Shown here: positions 48,983 through 56,807 of the stretch, in pieces | How the letters are laid out: the number at the start of each line of letters is the position of its first letter | Numbering within the stretch: position 1 is the first letter of the stretch | Source of the DNA: Shinella sp. XGS7 | GTDB lineage: Bacteria; Pseudomonadota; Gammaproteobacteria; Burkholderiales; Burkholderiaceae_C | DNA length: 64,000 bases | Direction of reading: 5' to 3' | NCBI RefSeq assembly: GCF_020535565.1 | Contig: NZ_CP084758.1 | Coordinates: 62,001 to 126,000, forward strand | Notes under the pieces: generated by a model | What the model saw: the letters and a program-made list of their open reading frames with translations, nothing else | Told to the model about the DNA's origin: nothing | Database searches by the model: none | Made by a program: the position numbers and the translations under genes

Positions 48983-51900
48983 ATGGCCGCATCCATCGAG
49001 GCACAGCTCAGGCTCAGGGCACAGTTCGGCGACGTCACCCGCGCGCTGGCCCAACTGCGCAAGGACGTGATGAGCACGGCCTCCGAGGCCAGCAAGCCGC
49101 CGCCCGGCGGCGTGCCCTTCCGGCCCATGCGCGAGGGCATTGCCTCGGTCTCGCAGCAGCTGGCCGAGGTGCGCAACCAGTTCATGGCCTTCATCGGCCT
49201 GCAGGCGGGCATTCAGGGCATTGCCGGCATCGCCCGCCAGGCTGATGAGTACACGAGCCTCAACGCGCGGCTGCGCCTGGTGACGGACAGTCAGCGTGAG
49301 TTCAATGATGCTCAAGCTCGCACGCGGGCTCTGGCTCAGCAGTATCAGGTTCCGTTGGCTGACACGGTCACGTTGTACGCGCGGCTGCAGCGAGCACTCA
49401 AGCCGCTGGGCGGCGACGCACAGGCGACCACGGTCGCAGTTGAGGCACTCCTCGCCTCCATGCGCGTTAACGGGTCTACCGTCGCCGAGGCTGGGTCGGC
49501 CATCCTACAGTTCAGTCAGGCCTTGTCGGCGGGAGCACTTCGTGGCGAGGAATTCAACGCCATGGCCGACTCCGCCCCGCCATTGCTTGACGCGCTGGCG
49601 CGAGGCTTGGGCAAGCCCCGGTCTGAACTGAAATCTCTCGCTGAGCAAGGTCGCTTGACCACCAGTGTGGTGGTGCAGGCCCTGCAGCGCGAGTTGCCTC
49701 AATTGGTGCAGCAGGCTGCAGCCATTCCCAACACCATCGGCGGTGCGGTTCAGCGGCTGCGAGACCAGTTTGCCCAGCTCGTAGGTGCTTCGGCCGACAG
49801 CGGCTCAGGTATCAAGGTGTTGATCGGCTTGATCAACAGCCTGGCGGACAACCTCGGGACCGTACTTGGGGTGCTTGCCTCTATCGCCACGGCATGGGGC
49901 GCGCTGCGATTGGCAAAAGGTATCGGGGATATTGTCGAGCTGGCCAGGAAGGCGCCGGAAGCGGCCCGTGCACTGGGTGGCATCTTGAGCGCTGGGAGAG
50001 GGCTTCTCGCCGTGCTGGCGGGGCCTGCGGGTCTTGTTGCGGCCGTGTTCGCTCTGGTTGGTGGGATCGCGCTTCTCGATAGCCGGCGCGGTGCGAAGTC
50101 AACAGAAGCACTTCAGAAGGAAAGGGATGCATTGAAGGCGGAACTGGCCGCCCTGAACGCTGATATGAAGGACAGCAACGCGACGGCTCCCCAAGCGTTG
50201 CTCAGCAAGAGGGAGACCCAACTCAAGCTCGCACGAGTCGAAGCTAGGCTTGCGGCGCAACAGCAGCAAGAGTGGGACAAACTGAGATTGAGCGCTGGTG
50301 CTCGTGGTGGTCCAGGCATGAACGCCAGCGGTGAACTCCTCGACCCCGCCGCCATCAAGAGCTTTGAGGACCAGTACAAAACGCGCGATGCGATCGTCAA
50401 GTACTACGAAGACGAGCGCGCAGGCTACGTTCGAGCCAAGGACAAAGAGATTGCTGCTGCGGCCTCTGCTGGCGACACCGCTAGGCAGCAAAAGCTGAGT
50501 GCAGACAAGCGGAAATTCCTGGCCGAGCAGGCGAAGGCCGAGGAGGATGCACTCCGCAAATGGGCTGCGGACGATACCATCACTCGGATGGCGGTCTATC
50601 GGGAGCGCTTCGACCGGGAGGCGGCGCTGACAGCAGACGCCACGCAACGCGAACTCGCCATCAACCAGTCGCTGTACGACCAGCGTCTTCGCTCCGCGCA
50701 AGACTATTTCACGGAGCGGGAGCGCTTGGAGAACCTGGAGTCTGAGCAGTCCATCGCCAAGTTGGAGCAGGAGCTTGCTGCCAAGCAGAAGGTACTGGCT
50801 GAGAACCGGGCTGCTCTAGACAAGGCGCACAGCGCCAACGACAAGGCGGCTGCGAAGGAGACGGTCACAGCAAATGAGGCCGAGGTTGAGAAGGCTCGCT
50901 TGGATATCGTGCAAGCCCGCCGCGACCAGGCCGACAAGGCTCGACAGCGCCAGATCGACAGCGAGAACATCGCCCGCGAACTTCGGGATCAGCGAACGGA
51001 GATGGATGCGCAGACCAAGGCGCTGCAGGATCAAGTGACATTGGCGGATTTGCGCCTTTCCATCGAGAGAAAGTACCGGGAGCAGCGGGAACGCGAGTTC
51101 ATTGAAACCGGAAGCACGGCACAGACCGATGCCCTTGTTGCTGCTGAGCAGCGTGTCGCGGAGCTACAGCGTCTGCAGCGGCAGTATGAAGTGCTGCACG
51201 ATGCGATCCGCCAACAGGAAAGTCAGAATGAGCAGATGGTGGGTCAGGGCCTGATGACCACTGTAGAGGCTGAGCGGAAGAAGTTCGACGCCCGCGACCG
51301 AGTGGTGCCTCAACTGCGTGCGATCCTTGACGCCATGTCGGCCCTCGCATCCACTGACGCCGAGCGCACCTACATTGCCAAGCTGAAACAAGAGGTAGAC
51401 GGCCTTGCTGACCGCGCAACGGAGATGGGGAACACTGTTCGCAGAAGCATAGGCTCTGGGTTCGGGCAGCTCTTCACCGATGTAGCCATGGGCAGCAAGG
51501 CAGCCGGTGAGGCCTTCAGGGACTTCCTGAGCGGAGTGGCCCGCAGCGCGCTCAACCTGATCGGCCAGCGTCTGGGCGAGCAGTTGGCCGCGTCGCTGCT
51601 TCCGTCTGGCGGCGGCGGGGGCAAATGGCTGGCCAGCGCGGCTTCGTTCTTGACCAGCATGTTCCACCAGGGGGGCGTGGTGGGCAAGGGCGGCGGGCGG
51701 ATGATGGCGCCGCTGGCCGCGTTCGTGGCCGCGCCCCGCTATCACTCAGGTGGCATTGCCGGGCTGCGGCCCAACGAAGTGCCGGCGGTCCTAGAGCGTG
51801 GCGAAGAGGTATTGACCGAAAACAGCCCGCGCCACATCAAGAACTATCGTGGCGGCGTTTCCATGGGCGACCTGAACGTCAGTGTGACCGTCGAGGGAAC

Positions 51901-52021
51901 GAACTACGGAAAGGACCCAAGCCGCCTTGCGGGCAACTTGGCCGAAGGCATCCGGCGCGCGGTTTACGATGTCCTCTCCGATGAGAGCCGCGAAGGTGGC
52001 ATGCTCTCCGCCAGAAGCTAG
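48983..52021 (+). CDS. Phage tail tape measure protein
   Basis: 1012 aa. The N-terminal tape-measure domain covers about residues 80-265 (ADEYTSLNARLRLVTDSQREF, LSAGALRGEEFNAMADSAPPLLDALARGLG). Hydrophobic segments lie around 280-360 (LGTVLGVLASIATAWGAL, GLLAVLAGPAGLVAAVFALVGG). A long charged coiled coil follows to about 790, then SGFGQLFTDVAMGSKAAGEAFRDFL and HQGGVVGKGGG. It directly follows the protease, so the terminase, portal, head and tail-tube genes that belong between them are missing. Confidence 0.88.
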   Translation: MAASIEAQLRLRAQFGDVTRALAQLRKDVMSTASEASKPPPGGVPFRPMREGIASVSQQLAEVRNQFMAFIGLQAGIQGIAGIARQADEYTSLNARLRLVTDSQREFNDAQARTRALAQQYQVPLADTVTLYARLQRALKPLGGDAQATTVAVEALLASMRVNGSTVAEAGSAILQFSQALSAGALRGEEFNAMADSAPPLLDALARGLGKPRSELKSLAEQGRLTTSVVVQALQRELPQLVQQAAAIPNTIGGAVQRLRDQFAQLVGASADSGSGIKVLIGLINSLADNLGTVLGVLASIATAWGALRLAKGIGDIVELARKAPEAARALGGILSAGRGLLAVLAGPAGLVAAVFALVGGIALLDSRRGAKSTEALQKERDALKAELAALNADMKDSNATAPQALLSKRETQLKLARVEARLAAQQQQEWDKLRLSAGARGGPGMNASGELLDPAAIKSFEDQYKTRDAIVKYYEDERAGYVRAKDKEIAAAASAGDTARQQKLSADKRKFLAEQAKAEEDALRKWAADDTITRMAVYRERFDREAALTADATQRELAINQSLYDQRLRSAQDYFTERERLENLESEQSIAKLEQELAAKQKVLAENRAALDKAHSANDKAAAKETVTANEAEVEKARLDIVQARRDQADKARQRQIDSENIARELRDQRTEMDAQTKALQDQVTLADLRLSIERKYREQREREFIETGSTAQTDALVAAEQRVAELQRLQRQYEVLHDAIRQQESQNEQMVGQGLMTTVEAERKKFDARDRVVPQLRAILDAMSALASTDAERTYIAKLKQEVDGLADRATEMGNTVRRSIGSGFGQLFTDVAMGSKAAGEAFRDFLSGVARSALNLIGQRLGEQLAASLLPSGGGGGKWLASAASFLTSMFHQGGVVGKGGGRMMAPLAAFVAAPRYHSGGIAGLRPNEVPAVLERGEEVLTENSPRHIKNYRGGVSMGDLNVSVTVEGTNYGKDPSRLAGNLAEGIRRAVYDVLSDESREGGMLSARS

Positions 52022-52116
52022 CCCCTGTTTCTCAGGGAAACTTTCCTTTGCCCACGGTGAAACACCGCCCAGGGCGCATTTATCTCAGAGACGGGGCGCA
52101 GTTATCGCGCGGCGCA

Positions 52117-53557
52117 TCAACTTCCCCGTCCCGAGCTAGCCGCGGTGCGGCAATCGGCAACTGAGTGCCACGATGGGAAGTACGGTTTCTCATCAACTCG
52201 CTCGAAAGGGGAAGTCCATGGCCATTCTGTATCTGGGTATCGATCTCGCCAAGAACGTGTTTGCCCTGCACGGTGTGGATGAGGCCGGAAAACCGGCGCT
52301 GGTGCGCCCGAGCGTGCCGCGCGCCAAGCTGCTGGAGTTGGTGGCTGCGCTGCCGCCCTGCGTGATCGGCATGGAAGCCTGCTCCGGTGCACACCACTGG
52401 GCAAGGCTGTTCCAGCAGTTCGGCCACACGGTGCGACTGATGGCGCCGAAGTTCGTCATCCCCTACCGACTCTCCGGCCGGCGCGGCAAGAACGGTGCGG
52501 CCGTGCAGCGCCCGAGCATGCGCTTCGTGCCGGTCAAGTGCCTGGAGCAGCAAGCCCAGTTGTGCGTGCATCGCGTGCGCCAAGCCTTCATCGAGCAGCG
52601 CACCGGCACCATCAACCGGCTGCGTGGCCTGCTGTCTGAGTTCGGCGTCGTGCTGCCGCTCAAGGCCGCCACCGTGCGCCGCGAAGCCGCTGCCTACCTG
52701 GAGGATCTGCCCGGCTGGGCGAACCTGAGCATCGGTGATCTGCTCAGCGAGTTGCACCACCTGGACGAGCGCATCGCTGCCTATGACCAGCGCATCGCTC
52801 AGCTGGCTCGACAGGATGAGCGAGCCCAGCGGCTGATGCGCCTGTCGGGCATTGGCGAGACCACGGCCACGACCACGACCATGCTGGCCATGGTCGGCAA
52901 TGGACACGAGTTCCGGTGCGGGCGTCAGTTCGCCGCCTGGCTGGGCCTGGTGCCCGGCGAGCACAGCTCGAGCGGCAAGAGTCGCCTGGGCCACATCACC
53001 AAGGCAGGCGACCCCTACCTGCGATCCCTGCTGATCCTGGGAGCACGCGCCGTGCTCGTCAGTGCCAAGGGCAAGAGCGACGCCATCAGCCGATGGGCCA
53101 TCGCACTGGCTGAGCGCCGAGGCTACTGGAAGGCCATCGTCGGCATCGCGGCCAAGAATGCGCGCATGTGCTGGGCCATGCTCAGCCGAGGTGAGAGCTT
53201 CGCCATGCCGGCTTGATGCCCGAGGTACAGAGTCCGAAATTTTCCGTCGCGTGACGGCTTGATGTGTCGATGGAACAAGGTTGGACCTGCGCGGGGTGTG
53301 CCTGATCAGCTCAAAGTGGCGGCCATCGCCGTCCTCGGCTAACGAATGAGGCCCCCGCGTGCGTCTTGTATCAGGGTCCGCAGCCAATGACACGCTGCAT
53401 CGATGACCGTTTGTAGTCTCGCCAGTCCGCACCTTGTGTTCCTCCCTTGACGCCGCAGCCGCCCGGCTGGTGCCAGGTTTTGTCTGCTCTCATCAATGCA
53501 TTGGCGCGCCGCGCGCCTGGGCATCTATTTGCTTGACTCTTGGGGGAAGCCCTTGTA
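52117..53557 (+). mobile_element. IS110-family (IS1111-type) insertion sequence
   Basis: About 1.44 kb around one transposase gene. A candidate subterminal inverted repeat is CTTCCCC at 52121-52127 and GGGGAAG at 53543-53549. The right end reads GCTTGACTCTTGGGGGAAGC, typical of IS1111-type right ends as I recall them. It abuts a broken attC at 53558, as expected for the IS1111 members that target attC sites. The left end is less certain. Confidence 0.6.
52218..53216 (+). CDS. IS110 family transposase, probably missing catalytic DD segment
   Basis: 332 aa. The N-terminal DEDD domain starts LYLGIDLAKNVFALHG (first Asp) and has VIGMEACSGAHHWAR (Glu). The C-terminal transposase_20 half has RLSGIGETTATT, FAAWLGLVPGEHSSSGKSRLGHITKAGDPYLR. 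Between IPYRLSGRRGKN and VQRPSMRFVPVK only GAA is present where the family normally has about a dozen residues of the type DAADAAAICEA. That would remove both remaining acidic residues, so the protein is likely inactive. AAAGGGGA precedes the ATG. Confidence 0.87.
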   Translation: MAILYLGIDLAKNVFALHGVDEAGKPALVRPSVPRAKLLELVAALPPCVIGMEACSGAHHWARLFQQFGHTVRLMAPKFVIPYRLSGRRGKNGAAVQRPSMRFVPVKCLEQQAQLCVHRVRQAFIEQRTGTINRLRGLLSEFGVVLPLKAATVRREAAAYLEDLPGWANLSIGDLLSELHHLDERIAAYDQRIAQLARQDERAQRLMRLSGIGETTATTTTMLAMVGNGHEFRCGRQFAAWLGLVPGEHSSSGKSRLGHITKAGDPYLRSLLILGARAVLVSAKGKSDAISRWAIALAERRGYWKAIVGIAAKNARMCWAMLSRGESFAMPA

Positions 53558-53661
53558 GTTAAAGCTGAGCCGCGAGCGGCGGCTGGGCACGCAAGGCCCA
53601 GAATGAAATGGGGGCCTGAAGTGACCAGCCGTTGCGAGTCGGCTCCAGCGCTGGGTTAGAC
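53558..53661 (-). other. attC recombination site, interrupted at its R' end
   Basis: Read on the minus strand it begins GTCTAAC (R'', RYYYAAC consensus). The L boxes pair as GCTGgAGCCG with CGGCTCAGC and one extra base, the extrahelical-base pattern of attC. The site ends GCTTTAAC where GTTRRRY should follow but IS sequence begins. It follows the cassette gene, whose stop lies within GTCTAAC. Confidence 0.75.
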
Positions 53662-54112
53662 CGCATACTCGTTGCGGACTATGCGGCGATTGCGAGGCAG
53701 CGGCAGCAAAACCAGTAGATTGGACCAACGCGCTAAGCATTGGTTTCCACTAGCGGCACGAGACCGAAGAGTTGCCATTGCGGGCCTGCCAAATACAAAT
53801 GATTCTTCTATTTCAAGCTCGCCATTCACCAAACCGGAAACTGCTTGAACAAAAGCATCGCGCTTGCTGATGTCTGTACAGGGGAACCATTCAACCCACA
53901 GATTCGACGCGACCAAGTGCAGCTCGTCGTTTTGAAGATTGACCTGAATGGGAAGAGAAAGCCCTGGCTGAGCTGGCACTTGAGCAAATGCGTCGACTTG
54001 AGGATGGCGCGCCACTTCTTCGACAACTAGCCATGGCAACGCAGTCCTGATCGCAAGGAGCGCTTCTTGAAATGCGGCGACGTGTTGCATTGTGCGCTGG
54101 CTATGCGGTCTA
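53655..54112 (-). mobile_element. Integron gene cassette
   Basis: One gene of 144 aa is bounded on the minus strand by GTTAGAC (54109-54115) about 20 bases before its ATG and by an attC overlapping its stop codon. No integrase gene or further cassettes are in the window, so it is a stranded single cassette. Confidence 0.7.
53656..54090 (-). CDS. Gene-cassette hypothetical protein, 144 aa
   Basis: Starts MQHVAAFQEALLAIRTALPWLVVEEVARHPQVD, then LPIQVNLQNDELHLVASNLWVEWFPCTDISKRDAFVQAVSGLVNGE. I recognise no family; the sequence looks like a soluble alpha/beta protein with SFVFGRPAMATLRSRAASGN near the end. The ATG at 54090 is chosen because it follows the cassette boundary GTTAGAC; an upstream in-frame ATG would lie outside the cassette. 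The base composition is much less GC-rich than in the host genes. Confidence 0.65.
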   Translation of the reverse strand: MQHVAAFQEALLAIRTALPWLVVEEVARHPQVDAFAQVPAQPGLSLPIQVNLQNDELHLVASNLWVEWFPCTDISKRDAFVQAVSGLVNGELEIEESFVFGRPAMATLRSRAASGNQCLARWSNLLVLLPLPRNRRIVRNEYAV

Positions 54113-54280
54113 ACGAGGCTGTCCAATAACCCATTGCCGACGCGTCACGGACGTTTGTCGGCGGAACGGGCGCTGGTGCAGCAGGGTTTTCATTGCGGAT
54201 GATTGTGGCGCCAACTGCGGTCGCCTGTGAGCGCGACCGAGCCCTGCTAATGGGGGATATCAGGGTCCTGGCCTTGGCCC

Positions 54281-54490
54281 TCACGGCCTCCAGCCGCTGT
54301 GCGCCAGCTTCTCGATGTTGTGCACCAGACAGAACAGTTGCCACTGCGTGCCCACCTTGCTCAGGCTCCTGAGCGTGAAGCGGCTCAGCCGCTTGTTGTG
54401 CCGCAGGTTGGCGAACACCGGCTCCACGGTGGCGATGCGCCGGCTGTACAGGCTGCGCCCTCTCGGGCTGTCGATGGCCTGGCGCATGCG
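54281..54490 (-). pseudogene. IS1182-family transposase, C-terminal fragment
   Basis: RMRQAIDSPRGRSLYSRRIATVEPVFANLRHNKRLSRFTLRSLSKVG, then TQWQLFCLVHNIEKLAHSG, matches the C-terminal end of IS1182/DDE transposases. Everything before it is lost; the upstream bases in this frame do not resemble a transposase. The remaining 3' part of the IS probably runs to about 54118, next to the cassette. The rest of the 54091-54738 gap shows only a hairpin and a 7-bp repeat. Confidence 0.72.
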
Positions 54491-54622
54491 CTGGCTGGGG
54501 CCACAAGCGGGCCCAGGCTGCGGGCGGGCATTGCCAAGCCCGCTGGACTCGCTGCCGGCGCTGGCCGCGGTCTCGGGCTGACGCCAGCGCCCGCCCACAT
54601 CAACCGGACACCTCAAGCAACA

Positions 54623-54643
54623 GGCCCGCCATGAAGGCGGGCC
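54623..54643. terminator. GC-rich hairpin, possible terminator of the gene at 54739
   Basis: GGCCCGCC pairs with GGCGGGCC across a 5-base loop. There is only a weak T-rich stretch on the minus strand (TGTTGCTT), so terminator function is tentative. Confidence 0.4.
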
Positions 54644-54695
54644 CGCTCGGATCATGCACAGGGCGCGAGGTGACGAGGCGAAGAGCCCCGCCACG

Positions 54696-54751
54696 CTCAG
54701 GCCTCAGGCCTCAGGCCTCAGGCTTCATGCCTCGGGCTTCAAGCCTCATGC
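54696..54751. repeat. Eight tandem 7-bp units (CTCAGGC type)
   Basis: Four exact CTCAGGC units are followed by TTCATGC, CTCGGGC, TTCAAGC and CTCATGC. The array overlaps the last codons and stop of the minus-strand gene ending at 54739. It is likely a slippage-prone tract. Confidence 0.85.
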
Positions 54752-55359
54752 GCCTGCACATGCCCCATCGGGTCGATCAGCTCGCCGCGCAGCAGGTACA
54801 GCGGTGCGCGGTGGTAGAGCATGATGTCGTGGAAGGGGTCGGTGAGGATCTTGCTCATCCACACCAGGCCGGTCTGCACGCCCTGCAGGAAGAACAGATG
54901 CACGGTGCGGAACAGCAGGCCACCCGCACCCAGCCACAGCCACATCCAGCCCACCTGGCGGGCGAACTCCATCAGGCTGGTGGCCGGGGCCGCAAAGGCG
55001 CCGAAGAGCGTGGGCTGGGCCAGCAGCAGCAGGGGCGAGCCGGCCCACAGGGCCATCAGCACCACCTTGCGGCGCAGGTTGTAGCCCACCTTGATCTCTT
55101 CCTTGTGCTCATGGGTGGCCTGGTTCACATGGTCATAGCCCTTGGGCTCGAAGAAGAAGTGGCCCGCCTGACGGCTGCTCATGGACACCAGCCAGGCCAG
55201 CAGGGCGGCCAGGGGCGGGTCGATGAAGAGCAGGCCGTAGGCCACCACGAAGCTGATGGCGCTGAGCAGGTGCAGGCTCTGGTTGATGCGGCTGTGGTGG
55301 TAGTAGCGGTGGTCGTCCCAGCGCTGGATGGCGAGCGCTTGCAGAAAGTCCGTCTTCAC
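54739..55359 (-). CDS. Mpo1/DUF962-like integral membrane protein
   Basis: 206 aa. DDHRYYHHSRINQSLHLLSAISFVVAYGLLF and SRQAGHFFFEPKG resemble the His-rich helices of the Mpo1/DUF962 family (2-hydroxy fatty acid dioxygenases in yeast), but the loop between them differs. Four or more hydrophobic helices follow. The GTG start at 55359 is chosen because AGGAG lies five bases upstream and no ATG fits. The 3' end runs into a 7-bp tandem repeat. Confidence 0.65.
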   Translation of the reverse strand: MKTDFLQALAIQRWDDHRYYHHSRINQSLHLLSAISFVVAYGLLFIDPPLAALLAWLVSMSSRQAGHFFFEPKGYDHVNQATHEHKEEIKVGYNLRRKVVLMALWAGSPLLLLAQPTLFGAFAAPATSLMEFARQVGWMWLWLGAGGLLFRTVHLFFLQGVQTGLVWMSKILTDPFHDIMLYHRAPLYLLRGELIDPMGHVQAHEA

Positions 55360-55526
55360 ATGGGCTCCTGAGAGTGGATGGCAATGAGCAAGCGGCCCGA
55401 CAGAGACAGAAGCCGGGACCGGCCGCGCGTGACCGGATGGTGAAGCCGCTTGGTGACGCAACGGTGACGGGCGGATCAGGCCCGCGCCGTCATGGATTTG
55501 CCGCAATCGCGCGCGACCATCAGCGC

Positions 55527-56780
55527 ATGAAGCCGCATGCCCAGCCCCCCGAGATCGAGGTCGACGAGGCGCCGCCGCTGCGGCGTTCTCTGCGCATTGC
55601 CATGGTCAGCGAGACCTATCCGCCCGAGGTCAACGGTGTGGCACGCACCGTGGCCTGCGTGGTGGAGGGCCTGCGCGAGCGCAACCACGCGGTGCAGCTG
55701 CTGCGTCCGCGCCAACGCCGCGGCGAGCAGGGCGCCATGGGCAGCGCGGAGGACGGCGACGATTTCCACGAGGTGCTGATGCGCGGCCTGCCCATTCCGC
55801 GCTACCCGCATCTGCGCATGGGCGTGGCCTCCAAGCGCAGCCTGGTCCAGCTCTGGACCCTGCGCCGGCCCGATATCGTGCACATCGCCACCGAGGGCCC
55901 GCTGGGCTGGAGCGCGCTGCAGGCGGCCAGCTATCTGAAGCTGCCCATCTGCTCGGACTTCCGCACCAATTTCCACGCCTACAGCAAACACTACGGCATA
56001 GGCTGGCTGAACAAGCCAATCCTGGTCTATCTGCGCAAGTTCCACAACAAGACCCAGTGCACCATGGTGCCCGACGCCGGCCTGCGCCAGGAGCTGGAGG
56101 GCCTGGGCTTCCACGGCGTGCGCGTGCTGGCGCGCGGTGTGGACACGCGGCTCTTCAGCCCCGTGCATCGCAGCGCGGCCCTGCGTGCGAGCTGGGGCGT
56201 GGCTGAGCCCGACCCCGTGGTGTTGCATGTGGGCCGCCTCGCGCCGGAGAAGAACCTGGCCACCCTGATCGAGGCCTTCGAAGCCCTGCGCCAGGTGCAG
56301 CCGCGTGCCCGCCTGGTGCTGGTGGGCGACGGCCCCTCGCGCGGCGAGCTGCAGGCCCGCGTGCCCGACGCCATCTTTGCCGGCATGCGCCATGGCGAGG
56401 ACCTGGCCGCGCACTACGCCAGCGGCGACCTCTTCATCTTCCCCAGCCTCACCGAGACCTACGGCAACGTCACGGCCGAGGCCCTGGCCAGCGGACTACC
56501 CGTGCTGGCCTATGACTACGCCGCCGCCCAGCAGCTGCTGGAGAACGGCGTGAACGGCTGGCGCGCCCCACTGGGCAATGTGGCCGAGTTCCAGCGCCTG
56601 GCCCGCCTGCTGGTGGGCGATATGGGTGGGCTGCGGGCCATGGGCCTGGCGGCACGCCAGCGCGCCGAGCAGCTGGCCTGGTCCAGCATCGTAGCCACGC
56701 TGGAGCAGATCTACACCGGCCTGGTGGACGCCCACAGCCTGCCGGTGGGCCCGCGCATCGCGCCCCAGCTGGCCACCTGA
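55527..56780 (+). CDS. Family 4 glycosyltransferase (mannosyltransferase MgtA-like)
   Basis: 417 aa. RIAMVSETYPPEVNGVARTVACVVEGL is the donor-loop start, DFRTNFHAYSKHYGIGW a conserved block, and the C-terminal Rossmann half has LHVGRLAPEKNLATLIEAFEAL and FPSLTETYGNVTAEALASGLPV, the GT4 EX7E motif. It is of the GDP-mannose-dependent alpha-mannosyltransferase type. The ATG at 55527 has no good ribosome site, so the start is uncertain. Confidence 0.88.
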   Translation: MKPHAQPPEIEVDEAPPLRRSLRIAMVSETYPPEVNGVARTVACVVEGLRERNHAVQLLRPRQRRGEQGAMGSAEDGDDFHEVLMRGLPIPRYPHLRMGVASKRSLVQLWTLRRPDIVHIATEGPLGWSALQAASYLKLPICSDFRTNFHAYSKHYGIGWLNKPILVYLRKFHNKTQCTMVPDAGLRQELEGLGFHGVRVLARGVDTRLFSPVHRSAALRASWGVAEPDPVVLHVGRLAPEKNLATLIEAFEALRQVQPRARLVLVGDGPSRGELQARVPDAIFAGMRHGEDLAAHYASGDLFIFPSLTETYGNVTAEALASGLPVLAYDYAAAQQLLENGVNGWRAPLGNVAEFQRLARLLVGDMGGLRAMGLAARQRAEQLAWSSIVATLEQIYTGLVDAHSLPVGPRIAPQLAT

Positions 56781-56807
56781 GCCGCCGGGGCCTGGCGGCG
56801 AGACGCT

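Larger units (their letters stand above)
41490..54490. mobile_element. Mosaic genomic island (Mu-like prophage remnant, element cargo, IS, gene cassette)
   Basis: Genes here differ from the flanks in composition and content: an Orc1/Cdc6-like ATPase, Mu-type proteins (DUF3486, Mor, GemA, protease, tape measure), conjugative-element-like small proteins, an IS110-type element, an integron cassette and an IS1182 remnant. No integrase, portal, terminase or major head gene is present, so it is a composite of fragments. The outer limits are approximate. Confidence 0.75.

Noticed and set aside
54491-54694. N-terminal extension of the IS1182 fragment
   Set aside because: The frame stays open but the peptide does not resemble a transposase, so the homologous part begins near 54490.
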